From NCBI GenBank assembly GCA_913056345.1, contig CAJXMH010000012.1:19491-83490 (forward strand): a DNA stretch of 64,000 nt, given 5' to 3'. Source of the stretch: an uncultured Flavobacteriales bacterium. GTDB lineage: Bacteria; Bacteroidota; Bacteroidia; Flavobacteriales_E; Vicingaceae. Below, piece by piece: positions 34,702 to 44,130 of this stretch. Under the pieces are notes generated by a model. That model did no database searches. It was not told the origin of the DNA and worked only from the letters and a program-made list of their open reading frames with translations. Numbering within the stretch: the stretch's first letter is position 1; each line of letters starts with the position of its first letter. The position numbers and the translations under genes are program-made.

Positions 34702-34795
34702 CAATTTTGAACCGCTAAACTGATAGGAAGTTATAAACAGCTGCTTACTTTTGTAAGCCACTCTCTTTAAGCTTTCTCGAAAAAGATTAATTCCT

Positions 34796-34804
34796 TATTT
34801 TTGC
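34796..34804 (+). promoter_or_regulatory. Predicted -7 box of the rpsF-rpsR-rplI operon
   Basis: TATTTTTGC is an exact TAnnTTTGC match. It would start the transcript near a small CCCAA-TT-TTGGG hairpin at 34808-34819, leaving a leader of about 35 nt before the rpsF ATG. Confidence 0.5.
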
Positions 34805-34843
34805 CGCCCCAATTTTGGGAAAATAACTAATAAACGTTTAACA

Positions 34844-35197
34844 ATGAGCAATCATTATGAGACTGTTTTCATTTTAACTCCCGTTTTGTCTGCAGACCAG
34901 GCAAAGGAAACAGTTGCACTGTACAAAAAAATGCTTCAAGATAATGGAGCAAAAGTTGTGAATGAGGAGCATTGGGGCATGAAAAAATTGGCCTATCCCA
35001 TTCAAAAGAAGTCAACCGGTTTTTACCAACTTTTTCAATACGAAGCTGAAGGTGATTTTATCGCCAAGTTGGAATTAGCATTCAAACGTGATGAGCGCGT
35101 TATGCGATTCCTAACAGTGAAGCTTGATAAGCACGCTCAAGCGTATGCTAAAAAGCGAATTGAAAGAAAAAAATCAACTGCTAAGGCAGAGAAATAA
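34844..35197 (+). CDS. rpsF: 30S ribosomal protein bS6
   Basis: A 117-residue bS6 ([53 protein letters not shown]). It binds 16S rRNA together with bS18 on the platform; in Bacteroidota bS6, bS18 and bS21 have been reported to cover the anti-Shine-Dalgarno sequence. It is the first gene of the rpsF-rpsR-rplI operon. Confidence 0.97.
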   Translation: MSNHYETVFILTPVLSADQAKETVALYKKMLQDNGAKVVNEEHWGMKKLAYPIQKKSTGFYQLFQYEAEGDFIAKLELAFKRDERVMRFLTVKLDKHAQAYAKKRIERKKSTAKAEK

Positions 35198-35214
35198 TTT
35201 AAAAGTAGAACACC

Positions 35215-35484
35215 ATGGCTGAAAATTCATCAGAAATTAGATACCTCAATCCACCTGCGATTGACGTTAAAAAAGAGAAATATTGTCGATTCAAAAAGAA
35301 TCGCATTAAATACATTGACTTTAAGGATCCTGACTTCTTGCTACAGTTTGTTAATGAACAAGGAAAACTTCTTCCAAGAAGAATTACTGGAACATCTTTG
35401 AAATATCAAAGAAAAGTAGCTCAGGCAATTAAAAGAGCGCGTCACCTTGGTTTGATGCCTTATGTAACTGACTTATTAAAATAA
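35215..35484 (+). CDS. rpsR: 30S ribosomal protein bS18
   Basis: An 89-residue bS18 ([55 protein letters not shown]). It is the partner of bS6 on the platform. It starts 17 nt after rpsF and has no obvious Shine-Dalgarno, in contrast to the next gene. Confidence 0.97.
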   Translation: MAENSSEIRYLNPPAIDVKKEKYCRFKKNRIKYIDFKDPDFLLQFVNEQGKLLPRRITGTSLKYQRKVAQAIKRARHLGLMPYVTDLLK

Positions 35485-35490
35485 AGGAGG
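35483..35490 (+). promoter_or_regulatory. Strong Shine-Dalgarno sequence of rplI
   Basis: AAAGGAGG begins inside the rpsR stop codon and ends 7 nt before the rplI ATG at 35498. Full complementarity to the 16S rRNA tail is rare in Bacteroidota, whose ribosomes mostly ignore this signal. Confidence 0.75.
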
Positions 35491-35497
35491 ATAAACC

Positions 35498-35947
35498 ATG
35501 GATATTATTTTAAGAGAAGACATCGAGAACCTTGGATTCAGAGATGAGTTAGTAACTGTTAAACCTGGTTATGCTAGAAACTTTTTGATTCCTCAAGGAA
35601 AGGCCGTTGCCGCAACCACCTCTAACCGCAAAGTGTGGGAAGAAAACATGCGTCAGCGCAGTCATAAGGAAGCCAAGATTAAAGAAACTGCTGAAAAAAC
35701 TGCAAAAGCACTAGAATCTGCCGAGATTAAGGTGGGAGCTAAAGTAGGTGAAGCAGGTAAGAAGATCTTCGGTTCTGTTAACAACATCCAACTTGCCGAT
35801 TCGATCAATAAGGCAGGCCACGAAGTTGATAAGAAGAACATCAAGATTCTTGGTTCTCAAATTAAAGAGATTGGTACTTATCAAGCGGAGATTCGTTTAC
35901 ATAAAGACGTAAGCGTTACCATCGATTTTGAGGTAGTCGCTGAATAA
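35498..35947 (+). CDS. rplI: 50S ribosomal protein bL9
   Basis: A 149-residue bL9: the N-terminal domain with DIILREDIENLGFRDELV and VKPGYARNFLIPQGKAV, a long charged connecting helix, and the C-terminal domain with KIFGSVNNIQLADSI. It is the last gene of the operon, followed by a hairpin terminator. It is preceded by an unusually strong Shine-Dalgarno. Confidence 0.97.
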   Translation: MDIILREDIENLGFRDELVTVKPGYARNFLIPQGKAVAATTSNRKVWEENMRQRSHKEAKIKETAEKTAKALESAEIKVGAKVGEAGKKIFGSVNNIQLADSINKAGHEVDKKNIKILGSQIKEIGTYQAEIRLHKDVSVTIDFEVVAE

Positions 35948-35964
35948 GCTGAGATAGATTTAAT

Positions 35965-35998
35965 AAAAAGCGTTTTCCGCAAGGGAAGCGCTTTTTTT
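35965..35998. terminator. Bidirectional terminator after rplI with GNRA loop
   Basis: A 14-bp stem with two G-U pairs (AAAAAGCGTTTTCC with GGGAAGCGCTTTTT) is capped by a GCAA tetraloop and followed by a T-run. It ends at the stop codon of the convergent membrane-protein gene. Confidence 0.85.
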
Positions 35999-38072
35999 AT
36001 TTAATGCCACTGATAGTAATCTTGAAATTGTCGAGCTCGCAGTGCTTCTTATCCTTGTTCCATAAAAAGACCGTCAGTTCTTTGGCTTTTTTAATTTCTG
36101 AGTGCTTAACCACTACTTGGTGATTGACAGACCACCAATTTGAGTACGATTTCAGCTGCTTATTTACATCCAAGCCAATCCATTTTACAGCGCCTTCTGG
36201 CTTATCAAAACTTGCAACTATCAAGGCTTCAGTTGGTTCTTCGACATAAAGGTCTAGCTTGAATTCTAGTAAGTAAGTAGAGTAAGATCCTAGCTTTAAG
36301 GTGTCAACCGGAATCTTTAAGGTAGCGGAATATTCGTAGACTTTATTTACGGTTTTCCTTGAGGATTCCGTACTTTTTAAATCGGCTTCATTAAGCTGCC
36401 AGCCGTCAACGTTTTCTTCAAAGCTATGAAGGGAGTAGAACAAAGTGTCACTTTCACTTGGGTCTAGCAGCAAGCGTTCAATTGGGTAAATGGTCATCTG
36501 TGGGTCTTCATTCCTAAAAATGGCCTTTTCGTCAGTTAAAGTTTGAACGTAAAAAGGCAATTCACTTTCAATTAAAAAAGAAAGTGATCTACCAAACCAG
36601 GTGGTGAGGATGTATTTTTCCCTCTCGGGCTTTAGTGTGTCAGGGTCAAAGTCATTATAAGCTAGAAATTGGGTGCTTTGAGCTTCAAAGCCAGTGTAAT
36701 AGTTTCCAATTCTCGCTTGGACGGGATTGGTGATTACATATTTTGGTTCTTTTTCGTCAATCAATTGCTCATAGATCATGGAGCGCAGTTCAGGGTATTT
36801 TGACTTTTGTTGTTTCACAACCTGCTTTGCAGAAAGTGCCAATAAGCTTGTTATAAACAATGCTTTAAGGAGGTTTTTTAGATTAGTTGTTGCTTTTTCT
36901 TGAAGTATTAAATAGACTATCAGAATACTGAAACTTCCAAGGTAAGCCCACCAAAAAGAGCGTCCACCTAAATAAAATGTAAGAAGCAAAACGCCAATGT
37001 AAACGATGAAATGGTACCATTTAAGGGCTTCTTTCTGGGTTAAAAGCCCTCCGATATATAAAGCAGCAGCAATCGCAACCATTGGAATAACAAATAAGTA
37101 ATGCCTTATGTCTAAACACATGGGATTGTAGGCTTTCAGCGAAATGCTCATGAAACAGGCAGAGAGTAGCAAGGTAATGGCACTAAGGCTGAAAAACTGC
37201 AAGGGTTTCTCAAACTTGAACCAACTACTTTTGATGGAGAAAAAATAGGGTGCTAGGAGTAAGAAAGGAAAAAGTAAACCTTCTCTATAGCTCATACCCC
37301 AAAAGCCACTGCTTAGCCTTTTTACTAAGATTTTCAAGGATTGGCTGCCGTAGCTGCATCGATTCAGGTAGCTATTAGTTTCTAGTGCTTTAAAACGGAT
37401 AAAAGCATCATCAAAAAAGAAAAAGCAAGCACCAAAATAAAGTAATAGCAATGAAAGTCCTGTTCCAAGTGCATATAACCAGAATTTCTGGTTGCGTTTT
37501 AGTCTTAAGTCATTGATTAAAATAAACAAAAGCCAAGGTAAAAGAAGCAAAATGGTTCCCTTACTATTAAAGCCTATAAAGAGGGCAAAGGCTAATAAAA
37601 AGCCATTTTGTTTATGGTTAGAGCTTTGTGAAAAGTACTGACGGTAAGCTGCGAGATAAGCAAAACATGCCCCCATAGTTACGGCCAAGTCTGGCATTAA
37701 TTTATCGCTGTAGAATAAGAACCATTCTGAACCCAAAGTCAAGGCTAGTCCAATGGCAAGTGTAATTGGTGAATGGGTTTTTAAAAGTTGGTAAACTACC
37801 CATAAACAGCTAGCTGAAAATAACATACTTGGCAGGGAGGAAGCTAGATCTTGAATACCCAATAAGGAATAACTAAGGGCAGTAAAAGCCAATAAAACTA
37901 GCCGAAAAGAAAAGTGGTCGTTTTGATTGAATTGCCCTTCATTGAGCTCTTTAGCTAAATGGGCATAGTGCATATCATCAAAACCAAAATGTCCTGAATA
38001 GCCCACAATATGAGCCAAAGCAAGTAAGGCTAGGGCTGCCATGAAAAGGAATAGAGAAGCATTTTTTCTCAT
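35997..38072 (-). CDS. GT-C type glycosyltransferase-like membrane protein
   Basis: A 691-residue protein with about a dozen membrane helices in the first ~450 residues, then a soluble C-terminal part. The N-terminal loop after helix 1 carries FGFDDMHYAHLAKELNEG, the acidic motif of the GT39/ArnT-like (PMT) class, whose members transfer sugars from lipid carriers. The last ~140 residues (HSFEENVDGWQL onward) look like a beta-sandwich carbohydrate-binding-like module. The acceptor is unknown. Confidence 0.75.
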   Translation of the reverse strand: MRKNASLFLFMAALALLALAHIVGYSGHFGFDDMHYAHLAKELNEGQFNQNDHFSFRLVLLAFTALSYSLLGIQDLASSLPSMLFSASCLWVVYQLLKTHSPITLAIGLALTLGSEWFLFYSDKLMPDLAVTMGACFAYLAAYRQYFSQSSNHKQNGFLLAFALFIGFNSKGTILLLLPWLLFILINDLRLKRNQKFWLYALGTGLSLLLLYFGACFFFFDDAFIRFKALETNSYLNRCSYGSQSLKILVKRLSSGFWGMSYREGLLFPFLLLAPYFFSIKSSWFKFEKPLQFFSLSAITLLLSACFMSISLKAYNPMCLDIRHYLFVIPMVAIAAALYIGGLLTQKEALKWYHFIVYIGVLLLTFYLGGRSFWWAYLGSFSILIVYLILQEKATTNLKNLLKALFITSLLALSAKQVVKQQKSKYPELRSMIYEQLIDEKEPKYVITNPVQARIGNYYTGFEAQSTQFLAYNDFDPDTLKPEREKYILTTWFGRSLSFLIESELPFYVQTLTDEKAIFRNEDPQMTIYPIERLLLDPSESDTLFYSLHSFEENVDGWQLNEADLKSTESSRKTVNKVYEYSATLKIPVDTLKLGSYSTYLLEFKLDLYVEEPTEALIVASFDKPEGAVKWIGLDVNKQLKSYSNWWSVNHQVVVKHSEIKKAKELTVFLWNKDKKHCELDNFKITISGIK

Positions 38073-38112
38073 GCCGTCGAATTAGCTACAATTTTACAAA
38101 AAAGAAAAGAAG

Positions 38113-39351
38113 CTATTCGTAACGCAAAGATTCGATCGGATCTAATTTAGCTGCCTTGTAGGCAGGGTAAATACCTGAGATCAGTCCAACGAACACGCAC
38201 AGACTGATACCAAGAAGCATCCAATCCCACGGAATAATAAAACCACTGCCAACAAATTGTGCTACGAGATTGCCGATTAATATACCGAGCACTATCCCTA
38301 GCAAACCGCCTAATTGACAGATTACGACAGCTTCGATCAAAAACTGATTCCGAATTGTAGCTGCTGCTGCTCCAATGGCTTTTCTTATTCCAATTTCTCT
38401 GGTTCTTTCCGTTACGGAAACGAGCATAATGTTCATAAGTCCAATAGCTGCTCCAAGCAGGGTTATAATGCCAATCACTGTTGCAGAAAGCGTGACTTTG
38501 CTTAAGTTCTCTATTAAGAGTTGAGAGATGTTGTCACTCCTGCTAATTTCAAAGCTGGCTTCTTCCCCTGCTCGATCTCCTCTTACGATTCTGAATAAGC
38601 CCATCGCTTCACCTGTAGCAGGATCAAGGTCCTCAGGGTTAGTCGTCATGACATTAATCAAGAAGTTAGGTTCGGTAGCAGCAAAATATTGCCGTGCATT
38701 GGTTAAGGGAATAAAAGCGTTCTTATCAGCGCTAAAGCCGATACTGCTTCCTTTCTCTTCAAGCACTCCTATTACCCTGTATTTGCCGCTTCCAATAGAA
38801 ATTATTTGATCAATTGGGTTAGTAGATGGAAACAATTCTTTTTTAATGCTACTGCCAATGATCACTCCATGCGTTCCGTAGCGTATGTCGTGCGGAGAGA
38901 AGTTTCTTCCTTGGGCTAATTTATAACCATTAGTTAGAAGATAGTTTTCATCGACTCCAAATACAAAAATATTGGGCTTTGTTTTTTGTGATTGGAATTT
39001 AAGAGTCGCAAATGCAGTAGCTCTCATAGAGACTGAGACCGTTGCAGGGAAATCAAACCGTTCTTTAAAAGCTATTGCCTCATCATAACTTACCCTTTCG
39101 TATACTTTCGCTTTCTTGCCTCCTCGACCGGCTCTAATGCCTGAGCCATAGTTTCTTATTGCTAAAGTGTTGGAGCCCATGCTGCTAAAATTGTCTGTAA
39201 TGGATGATTCCATTGCGTCTATAGAAGTAAGGATGCCAACCAAAGCCGTAATGCCAACTGCTATGATCATGATGGTTAAGATTGTCCGAAGCAATTGTGC
39301 CTTGATTGACTTAATAGCTTCCCTTATGTTTTCTTTAAGCAATTTAAACAT
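38113..39351 (-). CDS. ABC transporter permease (MacB/FtsX family)
   Basis: A 412-residue permease of the MacB type: helix 1 at residues ~20-43 ([20 protein letters not shown]), a periplasmic MacB_PCD domain (~50-280) and three C-terminal helices with the cytoplasmic [24 protein letters not shown] motif of the FtsX domain. It lacks an ATPase in this window, so its partner must be encoded elsewhere. Family members move lipoproteins, peptides or antibiotics. Confidence 0.9.
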   Translation of the reverse strand: MFKLLKENIREAIKSIKAQLLRTILTIMIIAVGITALVGILTSIDAMESSITDNFSSMGSNTLAIRNYGSGIRAGRGGKKAKVYERVSYDEAIAFKERFDFPATVSVSMRATAFATLKFQSQKTKPNIFVFGVDENYLLTNGYKLAQGRNFSPHDIRYGTHGVIIGSSIKKELFPSTNPIDQIISIGSGKYRVIGVLEEKGSSIGFSADKNAFIPLTNARQYFAATEPNFLINVMTTNPEDLDPATGEAMGLFRIVRGDRAGEEASFEISRSDNISQLLIENLSKVTLSATVIGIITLLGAAIGLMNIMLVSVTERTREIGIRKAIGAAAATIRNQFLIEAVVICQLGGLLGIVLGILIGNLVAQFVGSGFIIPWDWMLLGISLCVFVGLISGIYPAYKAAKLDPIESLRYE

Positions 39352-39428
39352 ATTGCAAGGTTAAGCATAAGCGCGCATAAGGCATATCAAGTATGGGATG
39401 AGCGGTTTATTTTTCGCTTCAAAATGGT

Positions 39429-39437
39429 TAATTTTGC
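39429..39437 (+). promoter_or_regulatory. Predicted -7 box of the aconitase gene
   Basis: TAATTTTGC is an exact match, 34 nt before the ATG at 39472. It overlaps a longer in-frame start at 39424, which is therefore unlikely. Confidence 0.55.
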
Positions 39438-39471
39438 TACCCACTTAATAAATAAACAAACCAATATTCCT

Positions 39472-41733
39472 ATGGCTTTTGACATTGATATGATAAAAGG
39501 GGTTTATGATAAAATGCCCGAAAGAGTTAAGGCTGCAAGAGAGATCTTGAAACGTCCTTTAACCCTAACTGAAAAAATTCTATATTCTCACCTGGACCAA
39601 GGTAATCCCACCGAAGAGTACGAACGGAAAAAATCTTATGTAGACTTTAAACCTGATCGAGTAGCGATGCAAGATGCTACTGCACAAATGGCTTTGTTGC
39701 AGTTTATGCAAGCCGGAAAAGACAAAGTTGCTGTGCCTTCTACTGCTCATGCCGATCACTTAATACTGGCTAAAAATGGAGCAGATAAGGACCTTCAAGA
39801 TTCTTTGAATAAGAATAATGAAGTCTTTAACTTTTTAAGTTCTGTTTGCAATAAATATGGAATCGGTTTTTGGAAGCCTGGTGCTGGTATTATTCACCAA
39901 GTTGTATTGGAGAATTACGCATTCCCAGGTGGAATGATGATCGGTACTGATTCCCATACCGTAAATGCGGGTGGACTAGGAATGGTTGCTGTAGGTGTTG
40001 GTGGAGCAGACGCTGTGGATGTAATGGCAGGAATGCCATGGGAACTTAAGTTTCCTAAGCTCATTGGCGTTAAGCTCACTGGTAAATTAAACGGATGGAC
40101 TTCACCTAAGGATGTAATTTTAAAAGTTGCTGGAATTTTAACCGTAAAAGGCGGAACCGGAGCTATTGTAGAATATTTTGGTGAAGGGGCCAAAAACCTT
40201 TCGTGTACAGGTAAAGGAACCATTTGTAACATGGGAGCTGAAATTGGAGCAACCACTTCTACATTCGGTTATGATGATTCCATGAGAAGGTATCTAAGAG
40301 CTACAGGAAGAGCAGATGTGGTGGAAATGGCTGACGAAGTAGCAGAGCATTTAACTGGTGATGATGAGGTATATGCCAATCCAGAGCAATACTTTGATGA
40401 AGTAATCGAAATTGATCTTGATACGTTAAGTCCACATTTAAATGGACCCTTTACCCCCGATCTAGCCACCCCTGTTGCTGAAATGGCTGAAAAAGCTAAA
40501 GCCAATGATTGGCCAACAGAAATCGAATGGGCTCTGATCGGTTCTTGCACCAATTCTTCTTACGAGGATTTGACGCGTGCAGCTTCTATTGTGGATGATG
40601 CCTTTGCTCAAGGAGTAAAACCCAAATCAATTTTGGGAATTAATCCTGGTTCTGAACAAGTGCGCTTTACAGCAGAAAGAGACGGTTTGATGGATACCTT
40701 CAAGAAATTCGAAACCGTTAAGATCTTTACCAATGCTTGTGGTCCCTGCATCGGTCAATGGGATCGTGAGGGTGCTGAGAAAGAAGAAAAGAACTCAATT
40801 GTTCATTCTTTCAATCGAAATTTTGCCAAAAGGGCAGACGGAAATCCAAACACACACGCTTTTGTAACTTCACCTGAAATGGTAGCTGCTATTGCTATTA
40901 GTGGAAGATTAGACTTTAACCCGATTACGGATAAATTAACCAACGAGAAAGGAGAAGAGGTGTTGTTGAAAGAACCTACAGGAATGGAATTACCTGATAA
41001 AGGTTTTGCGGTTGAGGATAACGGTTATCAAGCTCCTGCAGAAGATGGCAGTAATGTATCAGTAGATGTAGCTCCTGATTCAGATCGTCTACAATTACTT
41101 ACACCATTTGAGCCATGGAATGGAGAAAATATAACAGGCATGAAGCTGCTGATCAAGGCTTTTGGCAAGTGTACCACCGACCATATTTCTATGGCTGGTC
41201 CTTGGTTGCGTTACCGTGGGCATTTGGATAACATTTCAGACAATTGTCTGATTGGCGCAGTTAACGCTTTCAATAAGGAAACCAACAAAGTTGTTAATCA
41301 ATTGACTGGTGAAGAAAGTGAAGTGCCTGCTGCAGCACGCGATTATAAAAAGAATGGAGTACCTACCATCGTAGTGGGTGATCACAATTACGGTGAAGGT
41401 TCCTCTCGAGAGCATGCTGCCATGGAACCAAGACATTTGGGTGTAAAAGCGGTAATTGTTAAATCTTTTGCACGTATTCACGAAACGAACTTGAAAAAGC
41501 AAGGAATGCTTGGTTTAACCTTCGCTAATGAAGCTGACTATGACAAGATCAAAGAGGATGATACCTTTAATTTCTTGGATCTAGACCAGTTTGCGCCTGA
41601 CAAGCAATTAACCCTTGAGATTGTCCATCAAGATGGTTCAAAAGAGGAGATCAAATTGAACCATACATACAATGCACAGCAAATTGGATGGTTTAGAGCA
41701 GGTTCTGCACTTAACATGATTAGGAAACAGTAA
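39472..41733 (+). CDS. acn: Aconitate hydratase
   Basis: Interconverts citrate and isocitrate in the TCA cycle. It has 753 residues of the mitochondrial-type aconitase family (about 750-760). Iron-sulfur cysteines are in SCTNSS and in ACGPCIGQW, and the C-terminal swivel domain has [20 protein letters not shown] and [16 protein letters not shown]. The start [18 protein letters not shown] is the usual Bacteroidota one; a start 16 codons earlier lies in the promoter. Together with icd this window holds two consecutive TCA steps, though they are not adjacent. Confidence 0.95.
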   Translation: MAFDIDMIKGVYDKMPERVKAAREILKRPLTLTEKILYSHLDQGNPTEEYERKKSYVDFKPDRVAMQDATAQMALLQFMQAGKDKVAVPSTAHADHLILAKNGADKDLQDSLNKNNEVFNFLSSVCNKYGIGFWKPGAGIIHQVVLENYAFPGGMMIGTDSHTVNAGGLGMVAVGVGGADAVDVMAGMPWELKFPKLIGVKLTGKLNGWTSPKDVILKVAGILTVKGGTGAIVEYFGEGAKNLSCTGKGTICNMGAEIGATTSTFGYDDSMRRYLRATGRADVVEMADEVAEHLTGDDEVYANPEQYFDEVIEIDLDTLSPHLNGPFTPDLATPVAEMAEKAKANDWPTEIEWALIGSCTNSSYEDLTRAASIVDDAFAQGVKPKSILGINPGSEQVRFTAERDGLMDTFKKFETVKIFTNACGPCIGQWDREGAEKEEKNSIVHSFNRNFAKRADGNPNTHAFVTSPEMVAAIAISGRLDFNPITDKLTNEKGEEVLLKEPTGMELPDKGFAVEDNGYQAPAEDGSNVSVDVAPDSDRLQLLTPFEPWNGENITGMKLLIKAFGKCTTDHISMAGPWLRYRGHLDNISDNCLIGAVNAFNKETNKVVNQLTGEESEVPAAARDYKKNGVPTIVVGDHNYGEGSSREHAAMEPRHLGVKAVIVKSFARIHETNLKKQGMLGLTFANEADYDKIKEDDTFNFLDLDQFAPDKQLTLEIVHQDGSKEEIKLNHTYNAQQIGWFRAGSALNMIRKQ

Positions 41734-41755
41734 TTAGATAACATTATAATTCCCC

Positions 41756-41787
41756 AAAACCCTGAGCTTTTCGGCTCAGGGTTTTTT
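41756..41787 (+). terminator. Intrinsic terminator of the aconitase gene
   Basis: A 10-bp stem AACCCTGAGC / GCTCAGGGTT with a TTTTCG loop and a run of six T follows the stop by about 25 nt. Confidence 0.85.
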
Positions 41788-41859
41788 GTTGGTTTCTAGC
41801 TTTAGATAATTATTAATAATTTCGGAACAATCTTTGGTTTAAGCTGAAAAAATAAAAAC

Positions 41860-43107
41860 ATGAAAAAGATCAATTTACTCATTGCAACCACGTTTGCATT
41901 TCTAAGTTACACCTCTGCTCAAGAGTCTAATAATTTAGTAGAAAATCCAAGTTTTGAAGAGGTAGCAAAAAAAATAAAAGAAGCAGGACAGATTGGTTAT
42001 GCGGCTCCTTGGAGCTCTGCCACTATGAATCCGGTAGATCTATATTCCGCTGATGCCAAGAATGATGAATTTGGAGTGCCTGAAAATAAATACGGTAAAG
42101 AAAAGGCCCGAACGGGAAGTAATTATGTTGGCGTATCTTTTTATGGCTATAGAGGCAGAAGAGCAAGAACTTACCTACAGACTAAACTAAAAAAGCCATT
42201 AGAGGCAGGGAAGTCTTATTGTGTGAAGTTTTTTGTAAGCATGTCAGATATGTCAAAATTCGCATCAAATAATATTTCTGCTCACCTTAGCAAGGAAGAG
42301 ATAAACGAAATGAATGAAGCCAACTTAAAACTAGAGCCACACGTGCAGAGCATTACCAATAAAATTTATGAGCAGCAATTTTTATGGAAGCCTGTGTGCA
42401 CAACTTATGAAGCTGATGGGGGTGAGCAGTTTCTAGTTATCGGAAACTTCAAGTCTGATGAAGAAACCCTCACAGAAAAGATCAGGCTATCTAGAGAATT
42501 TTCAGGCCGTCAGATCTATGATGCCTATTATTTTATTGATGATGTATCAGTTATCGATACAGAAAAGCAGCAAGAGGATTGCATGTGCGACGAAATCGCA
42601 GGTGGTCAAATGGAAGTAGAGTACAAGAGCTTCGGTTCAACACCTGATAAAAGTGCAAACAAGAAAACCTTGTACAATTCTGATGGAACGGTTGGCAAGG
42701 AAAAAGAAGGAGAAGGGGCAGAAGAGACAGCTCAAGGGGAGGTTGCTTCTAAGCCTGAATCGGGAAAAAAGTCAGAGGCAGCTAAACCATTTAGCGTAGC
42801 TACAACATCCATTTTCTTTGATAGTAAGAAGTCAGATCCCAAATCCGCTGAAATGAAGAAGCTAGAAAAGGTTGCGGATGTTTTATCAAAAAATGCTGCC
42901 ACTAAGATCGTGGTGATTGGTCATTATGATGAAAGTGAATCGGAGGTCAGTTTTTTAGGAAAGAGAAGAGCACTTGCTGTTAGGAAGGCACTTGAGGCAC
43001 TCGGGATTGCAGAAGCAAGAATGAAACTTGAGAGTGATGAAACCGGAAATCCACATCCGTCTGGCCAAACAGATAAAAACCAAAGAGTTACTTTCAAGAT
43101 TCAGTAG
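41860..43107 (+). CDS. Secreted protein with degenerate OmpA C-terminal domain (paralogue 1)
   Basis: A 415-residue protein with a signal peptide (MKKINLLIATTFAFLSYTSA). The N-terminal ~210 residues form a domain that begins NLVENPSFEE and ends with YYFIDDVSVID, recalling the carbohydrate-binding/discoidin-like modules of Bacteroidota surface proteins. A low-complexity Glu/Lys/Ala/Ser linker (about 280-310) leads to an OmpA-like domain: SIFFDSKKSDPKS, then IGHYDESESEVSF and KRRALAVRKAL. The conserved GHTD is GHYD and the closing NRRV is NQRV, so peptidoglycan binding may be weakened. It is the first of a three-gene operon. Confidence 0.85.
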   Translation: MKKINLLIATTFAFLSYTSAQESNNLVENPSFEEVAKKIKEAGQIGYAAPWSSATMNPVDLYSADAKNDEFGVPENKYGKEKARTGSNYVGVSFYGYRGRRARTYLQTKLKKPLEAGKSYCVKFFVSMSDMSKFASNNISAHLSKEEINEMNEANLKLEPHVQSITNKIYEQQFLWKPVCTTYEADGGEQFLVIGNFKSDEETLTEKIRLSREFSGRQIYDAYYFIDDVSVIDTEKQQEDCMCDEIAGGQMEVEYKSFGSTPDKSANKKTLYNSDGTVGKEKEGEGAEETAQGEVASKPESGKKSEAAKPFSVATTSIFFDSKKSDPKSAEMKKLEKVADVLSKNAATKIVVIGHYDESESEVSFLGKRRALAVRKALEALGIAEARMKLESDETGNPHPSGQTDKNQRVTFKIQ

Positions 43108-43110
43108 GTC

Positions 43111-44130
43111 TTGAATAAACTTGCCCTCTTACTAATCAGTTTAATTGGGCTGAGTTTAGGCGCTCAAAATCTTGTTCCAAATGGAGGGTTTGAGTCATAC
43201 CTTAATTGCCCGGACGGGCTCAAACAACTAGAATTAGCTGAGCCATGGAGGCAGGCCAATGCAGGTTCTCCTGAATTCTTTCACGAATGTGGCTTTAAAG
43301 CACCTGTTGAGCCATTTTCGGGTTTGGGTATGGCAGGTGCCATTTTCTTCGATAATTCAAGGAGTGGAGTAGAATATTTGCAGCTAGAGCTTTTAGATAG
43401 CCTTCAAGCAGGAGTAGATTATTGTTTGAGTTTTCATCTTTTAGCCGATGAACGAAATGCTGTAATGATCGATAGAATAGGAATGCACTTGGCGCGAAAA
43501 GCACTGAAAACGCCAAATTGGGAGCCCTTTATTGTATTTCCGCAGTTATACACTAAAAAAGTTATTTCAGATACTGAAATGTGGTCCAAGGTAGCGGGGG
43601 AGTTCCGAGCAAGGGGTGGTGAACGCTTTCTGACAATCGGAAACTTCGTAGAGTCTTGGTATGTTGAAGAACATGTTAACTCACAGGGCAGACAGCGATT
43701 TAGTTATTACTATGTTGATGAAGTAGCAGTTTGGCCTAAAAAGCTAGCTTGTTCCAATCCTCCTTTGTCAAAAGTTGATGATCAAAATGCCGAAAAAATT
43801 CCCAACAAACACTTAGTATTATTTGATCAGGATCAGGCTTTCATAAATGAAGAGGAAATGAAGAAGCTGAATGGTTTTCTTGAAAAAGTAAAAAAGAACA
43901 AACCAAAGCAATTAAAGCTGATCGGGCATACTGATTCTGATGCTGATATTCTTTATAATATTGAATTATCAAAGAGAAGGGTAGAGGCGGTAGACAAGGT
44001 TTTAAAGCGTAAATTAGGGGTTTCGACCTATTTACTTTGGGAAGGGGAGACAAAACCTGTTAATCGAAATGATGGCGATGTAGAGAAAGCACTAAATAGG
44101 AGGGTTGAAATTATTTTAATAGAAGAATGA
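43111..44130 (+). CDS. Secreted protein with OmpA C-terminal domain (paralogue 2)
   Basis: A 339-residue paralogue of the preceding protein with the same layout: signal peptide (MNKLALLLISLIGLSLGAQ), N-terminal domain starting NLVPNGGFESYLNC and ending YYYVDEVAVWPK, then an OmpA domain. Here the peptidoglycan-binding motif is intact (IGHTDSDADILYNIELSKRR; ending NRRVEI). The start codon is TTG at 43111, 3 nt after the previous stop. No upstream ATG fits, and the signal peptide demands this start. The stop overlaps the next ATG as ATGA. Confidence 0.85.
   Translation: MNKLALLLISLIGLSLGAQNLVPNGGFESYLNCPDGLKQLELAEPWRQANAGSPEFFHECGFKAPVEPFSGLGMAGAIFFDNSRSGVEYLQLELLDSLQAGVDYCLSFHLLADERNAVMIDRIGMHLARKALKTPNWEPFIVFPQLYTKKVISDTEMWSKVAGEFRARGGERFLTIGNFVESWYVEEHVNSQGRQRFSYYYVDEVAVWPKKLACSNPPLSKVDDQNAEKIPNKHLVLFDQDQAFINEEEMKKLNGFLEKVKKNKPKQLKLIGHTDSDADILYNIELSKRRVEAVDKVLKRKLGVSTYLLWEGETKPVNRNDGDVEKALNRRVEIILIEE

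Noticed and set aside
34743..34758. GCTTAC-TTTT-GTAAGC hairpin upstream of rpsF as a terminator or operator
   Set aside because: The 6-bp stem has no T-run and lies between divergent genes; it contains TACTTTTG, but spacing to either gene is poor.
39424..39471. Upstream ATG extending the aconitase by 16 codons
   Set aside because: It overlaps an exact TAnnTTTGC promoter box and adds residues not seen at the start of the family; MAFDIDM at 39472 is the usual start.
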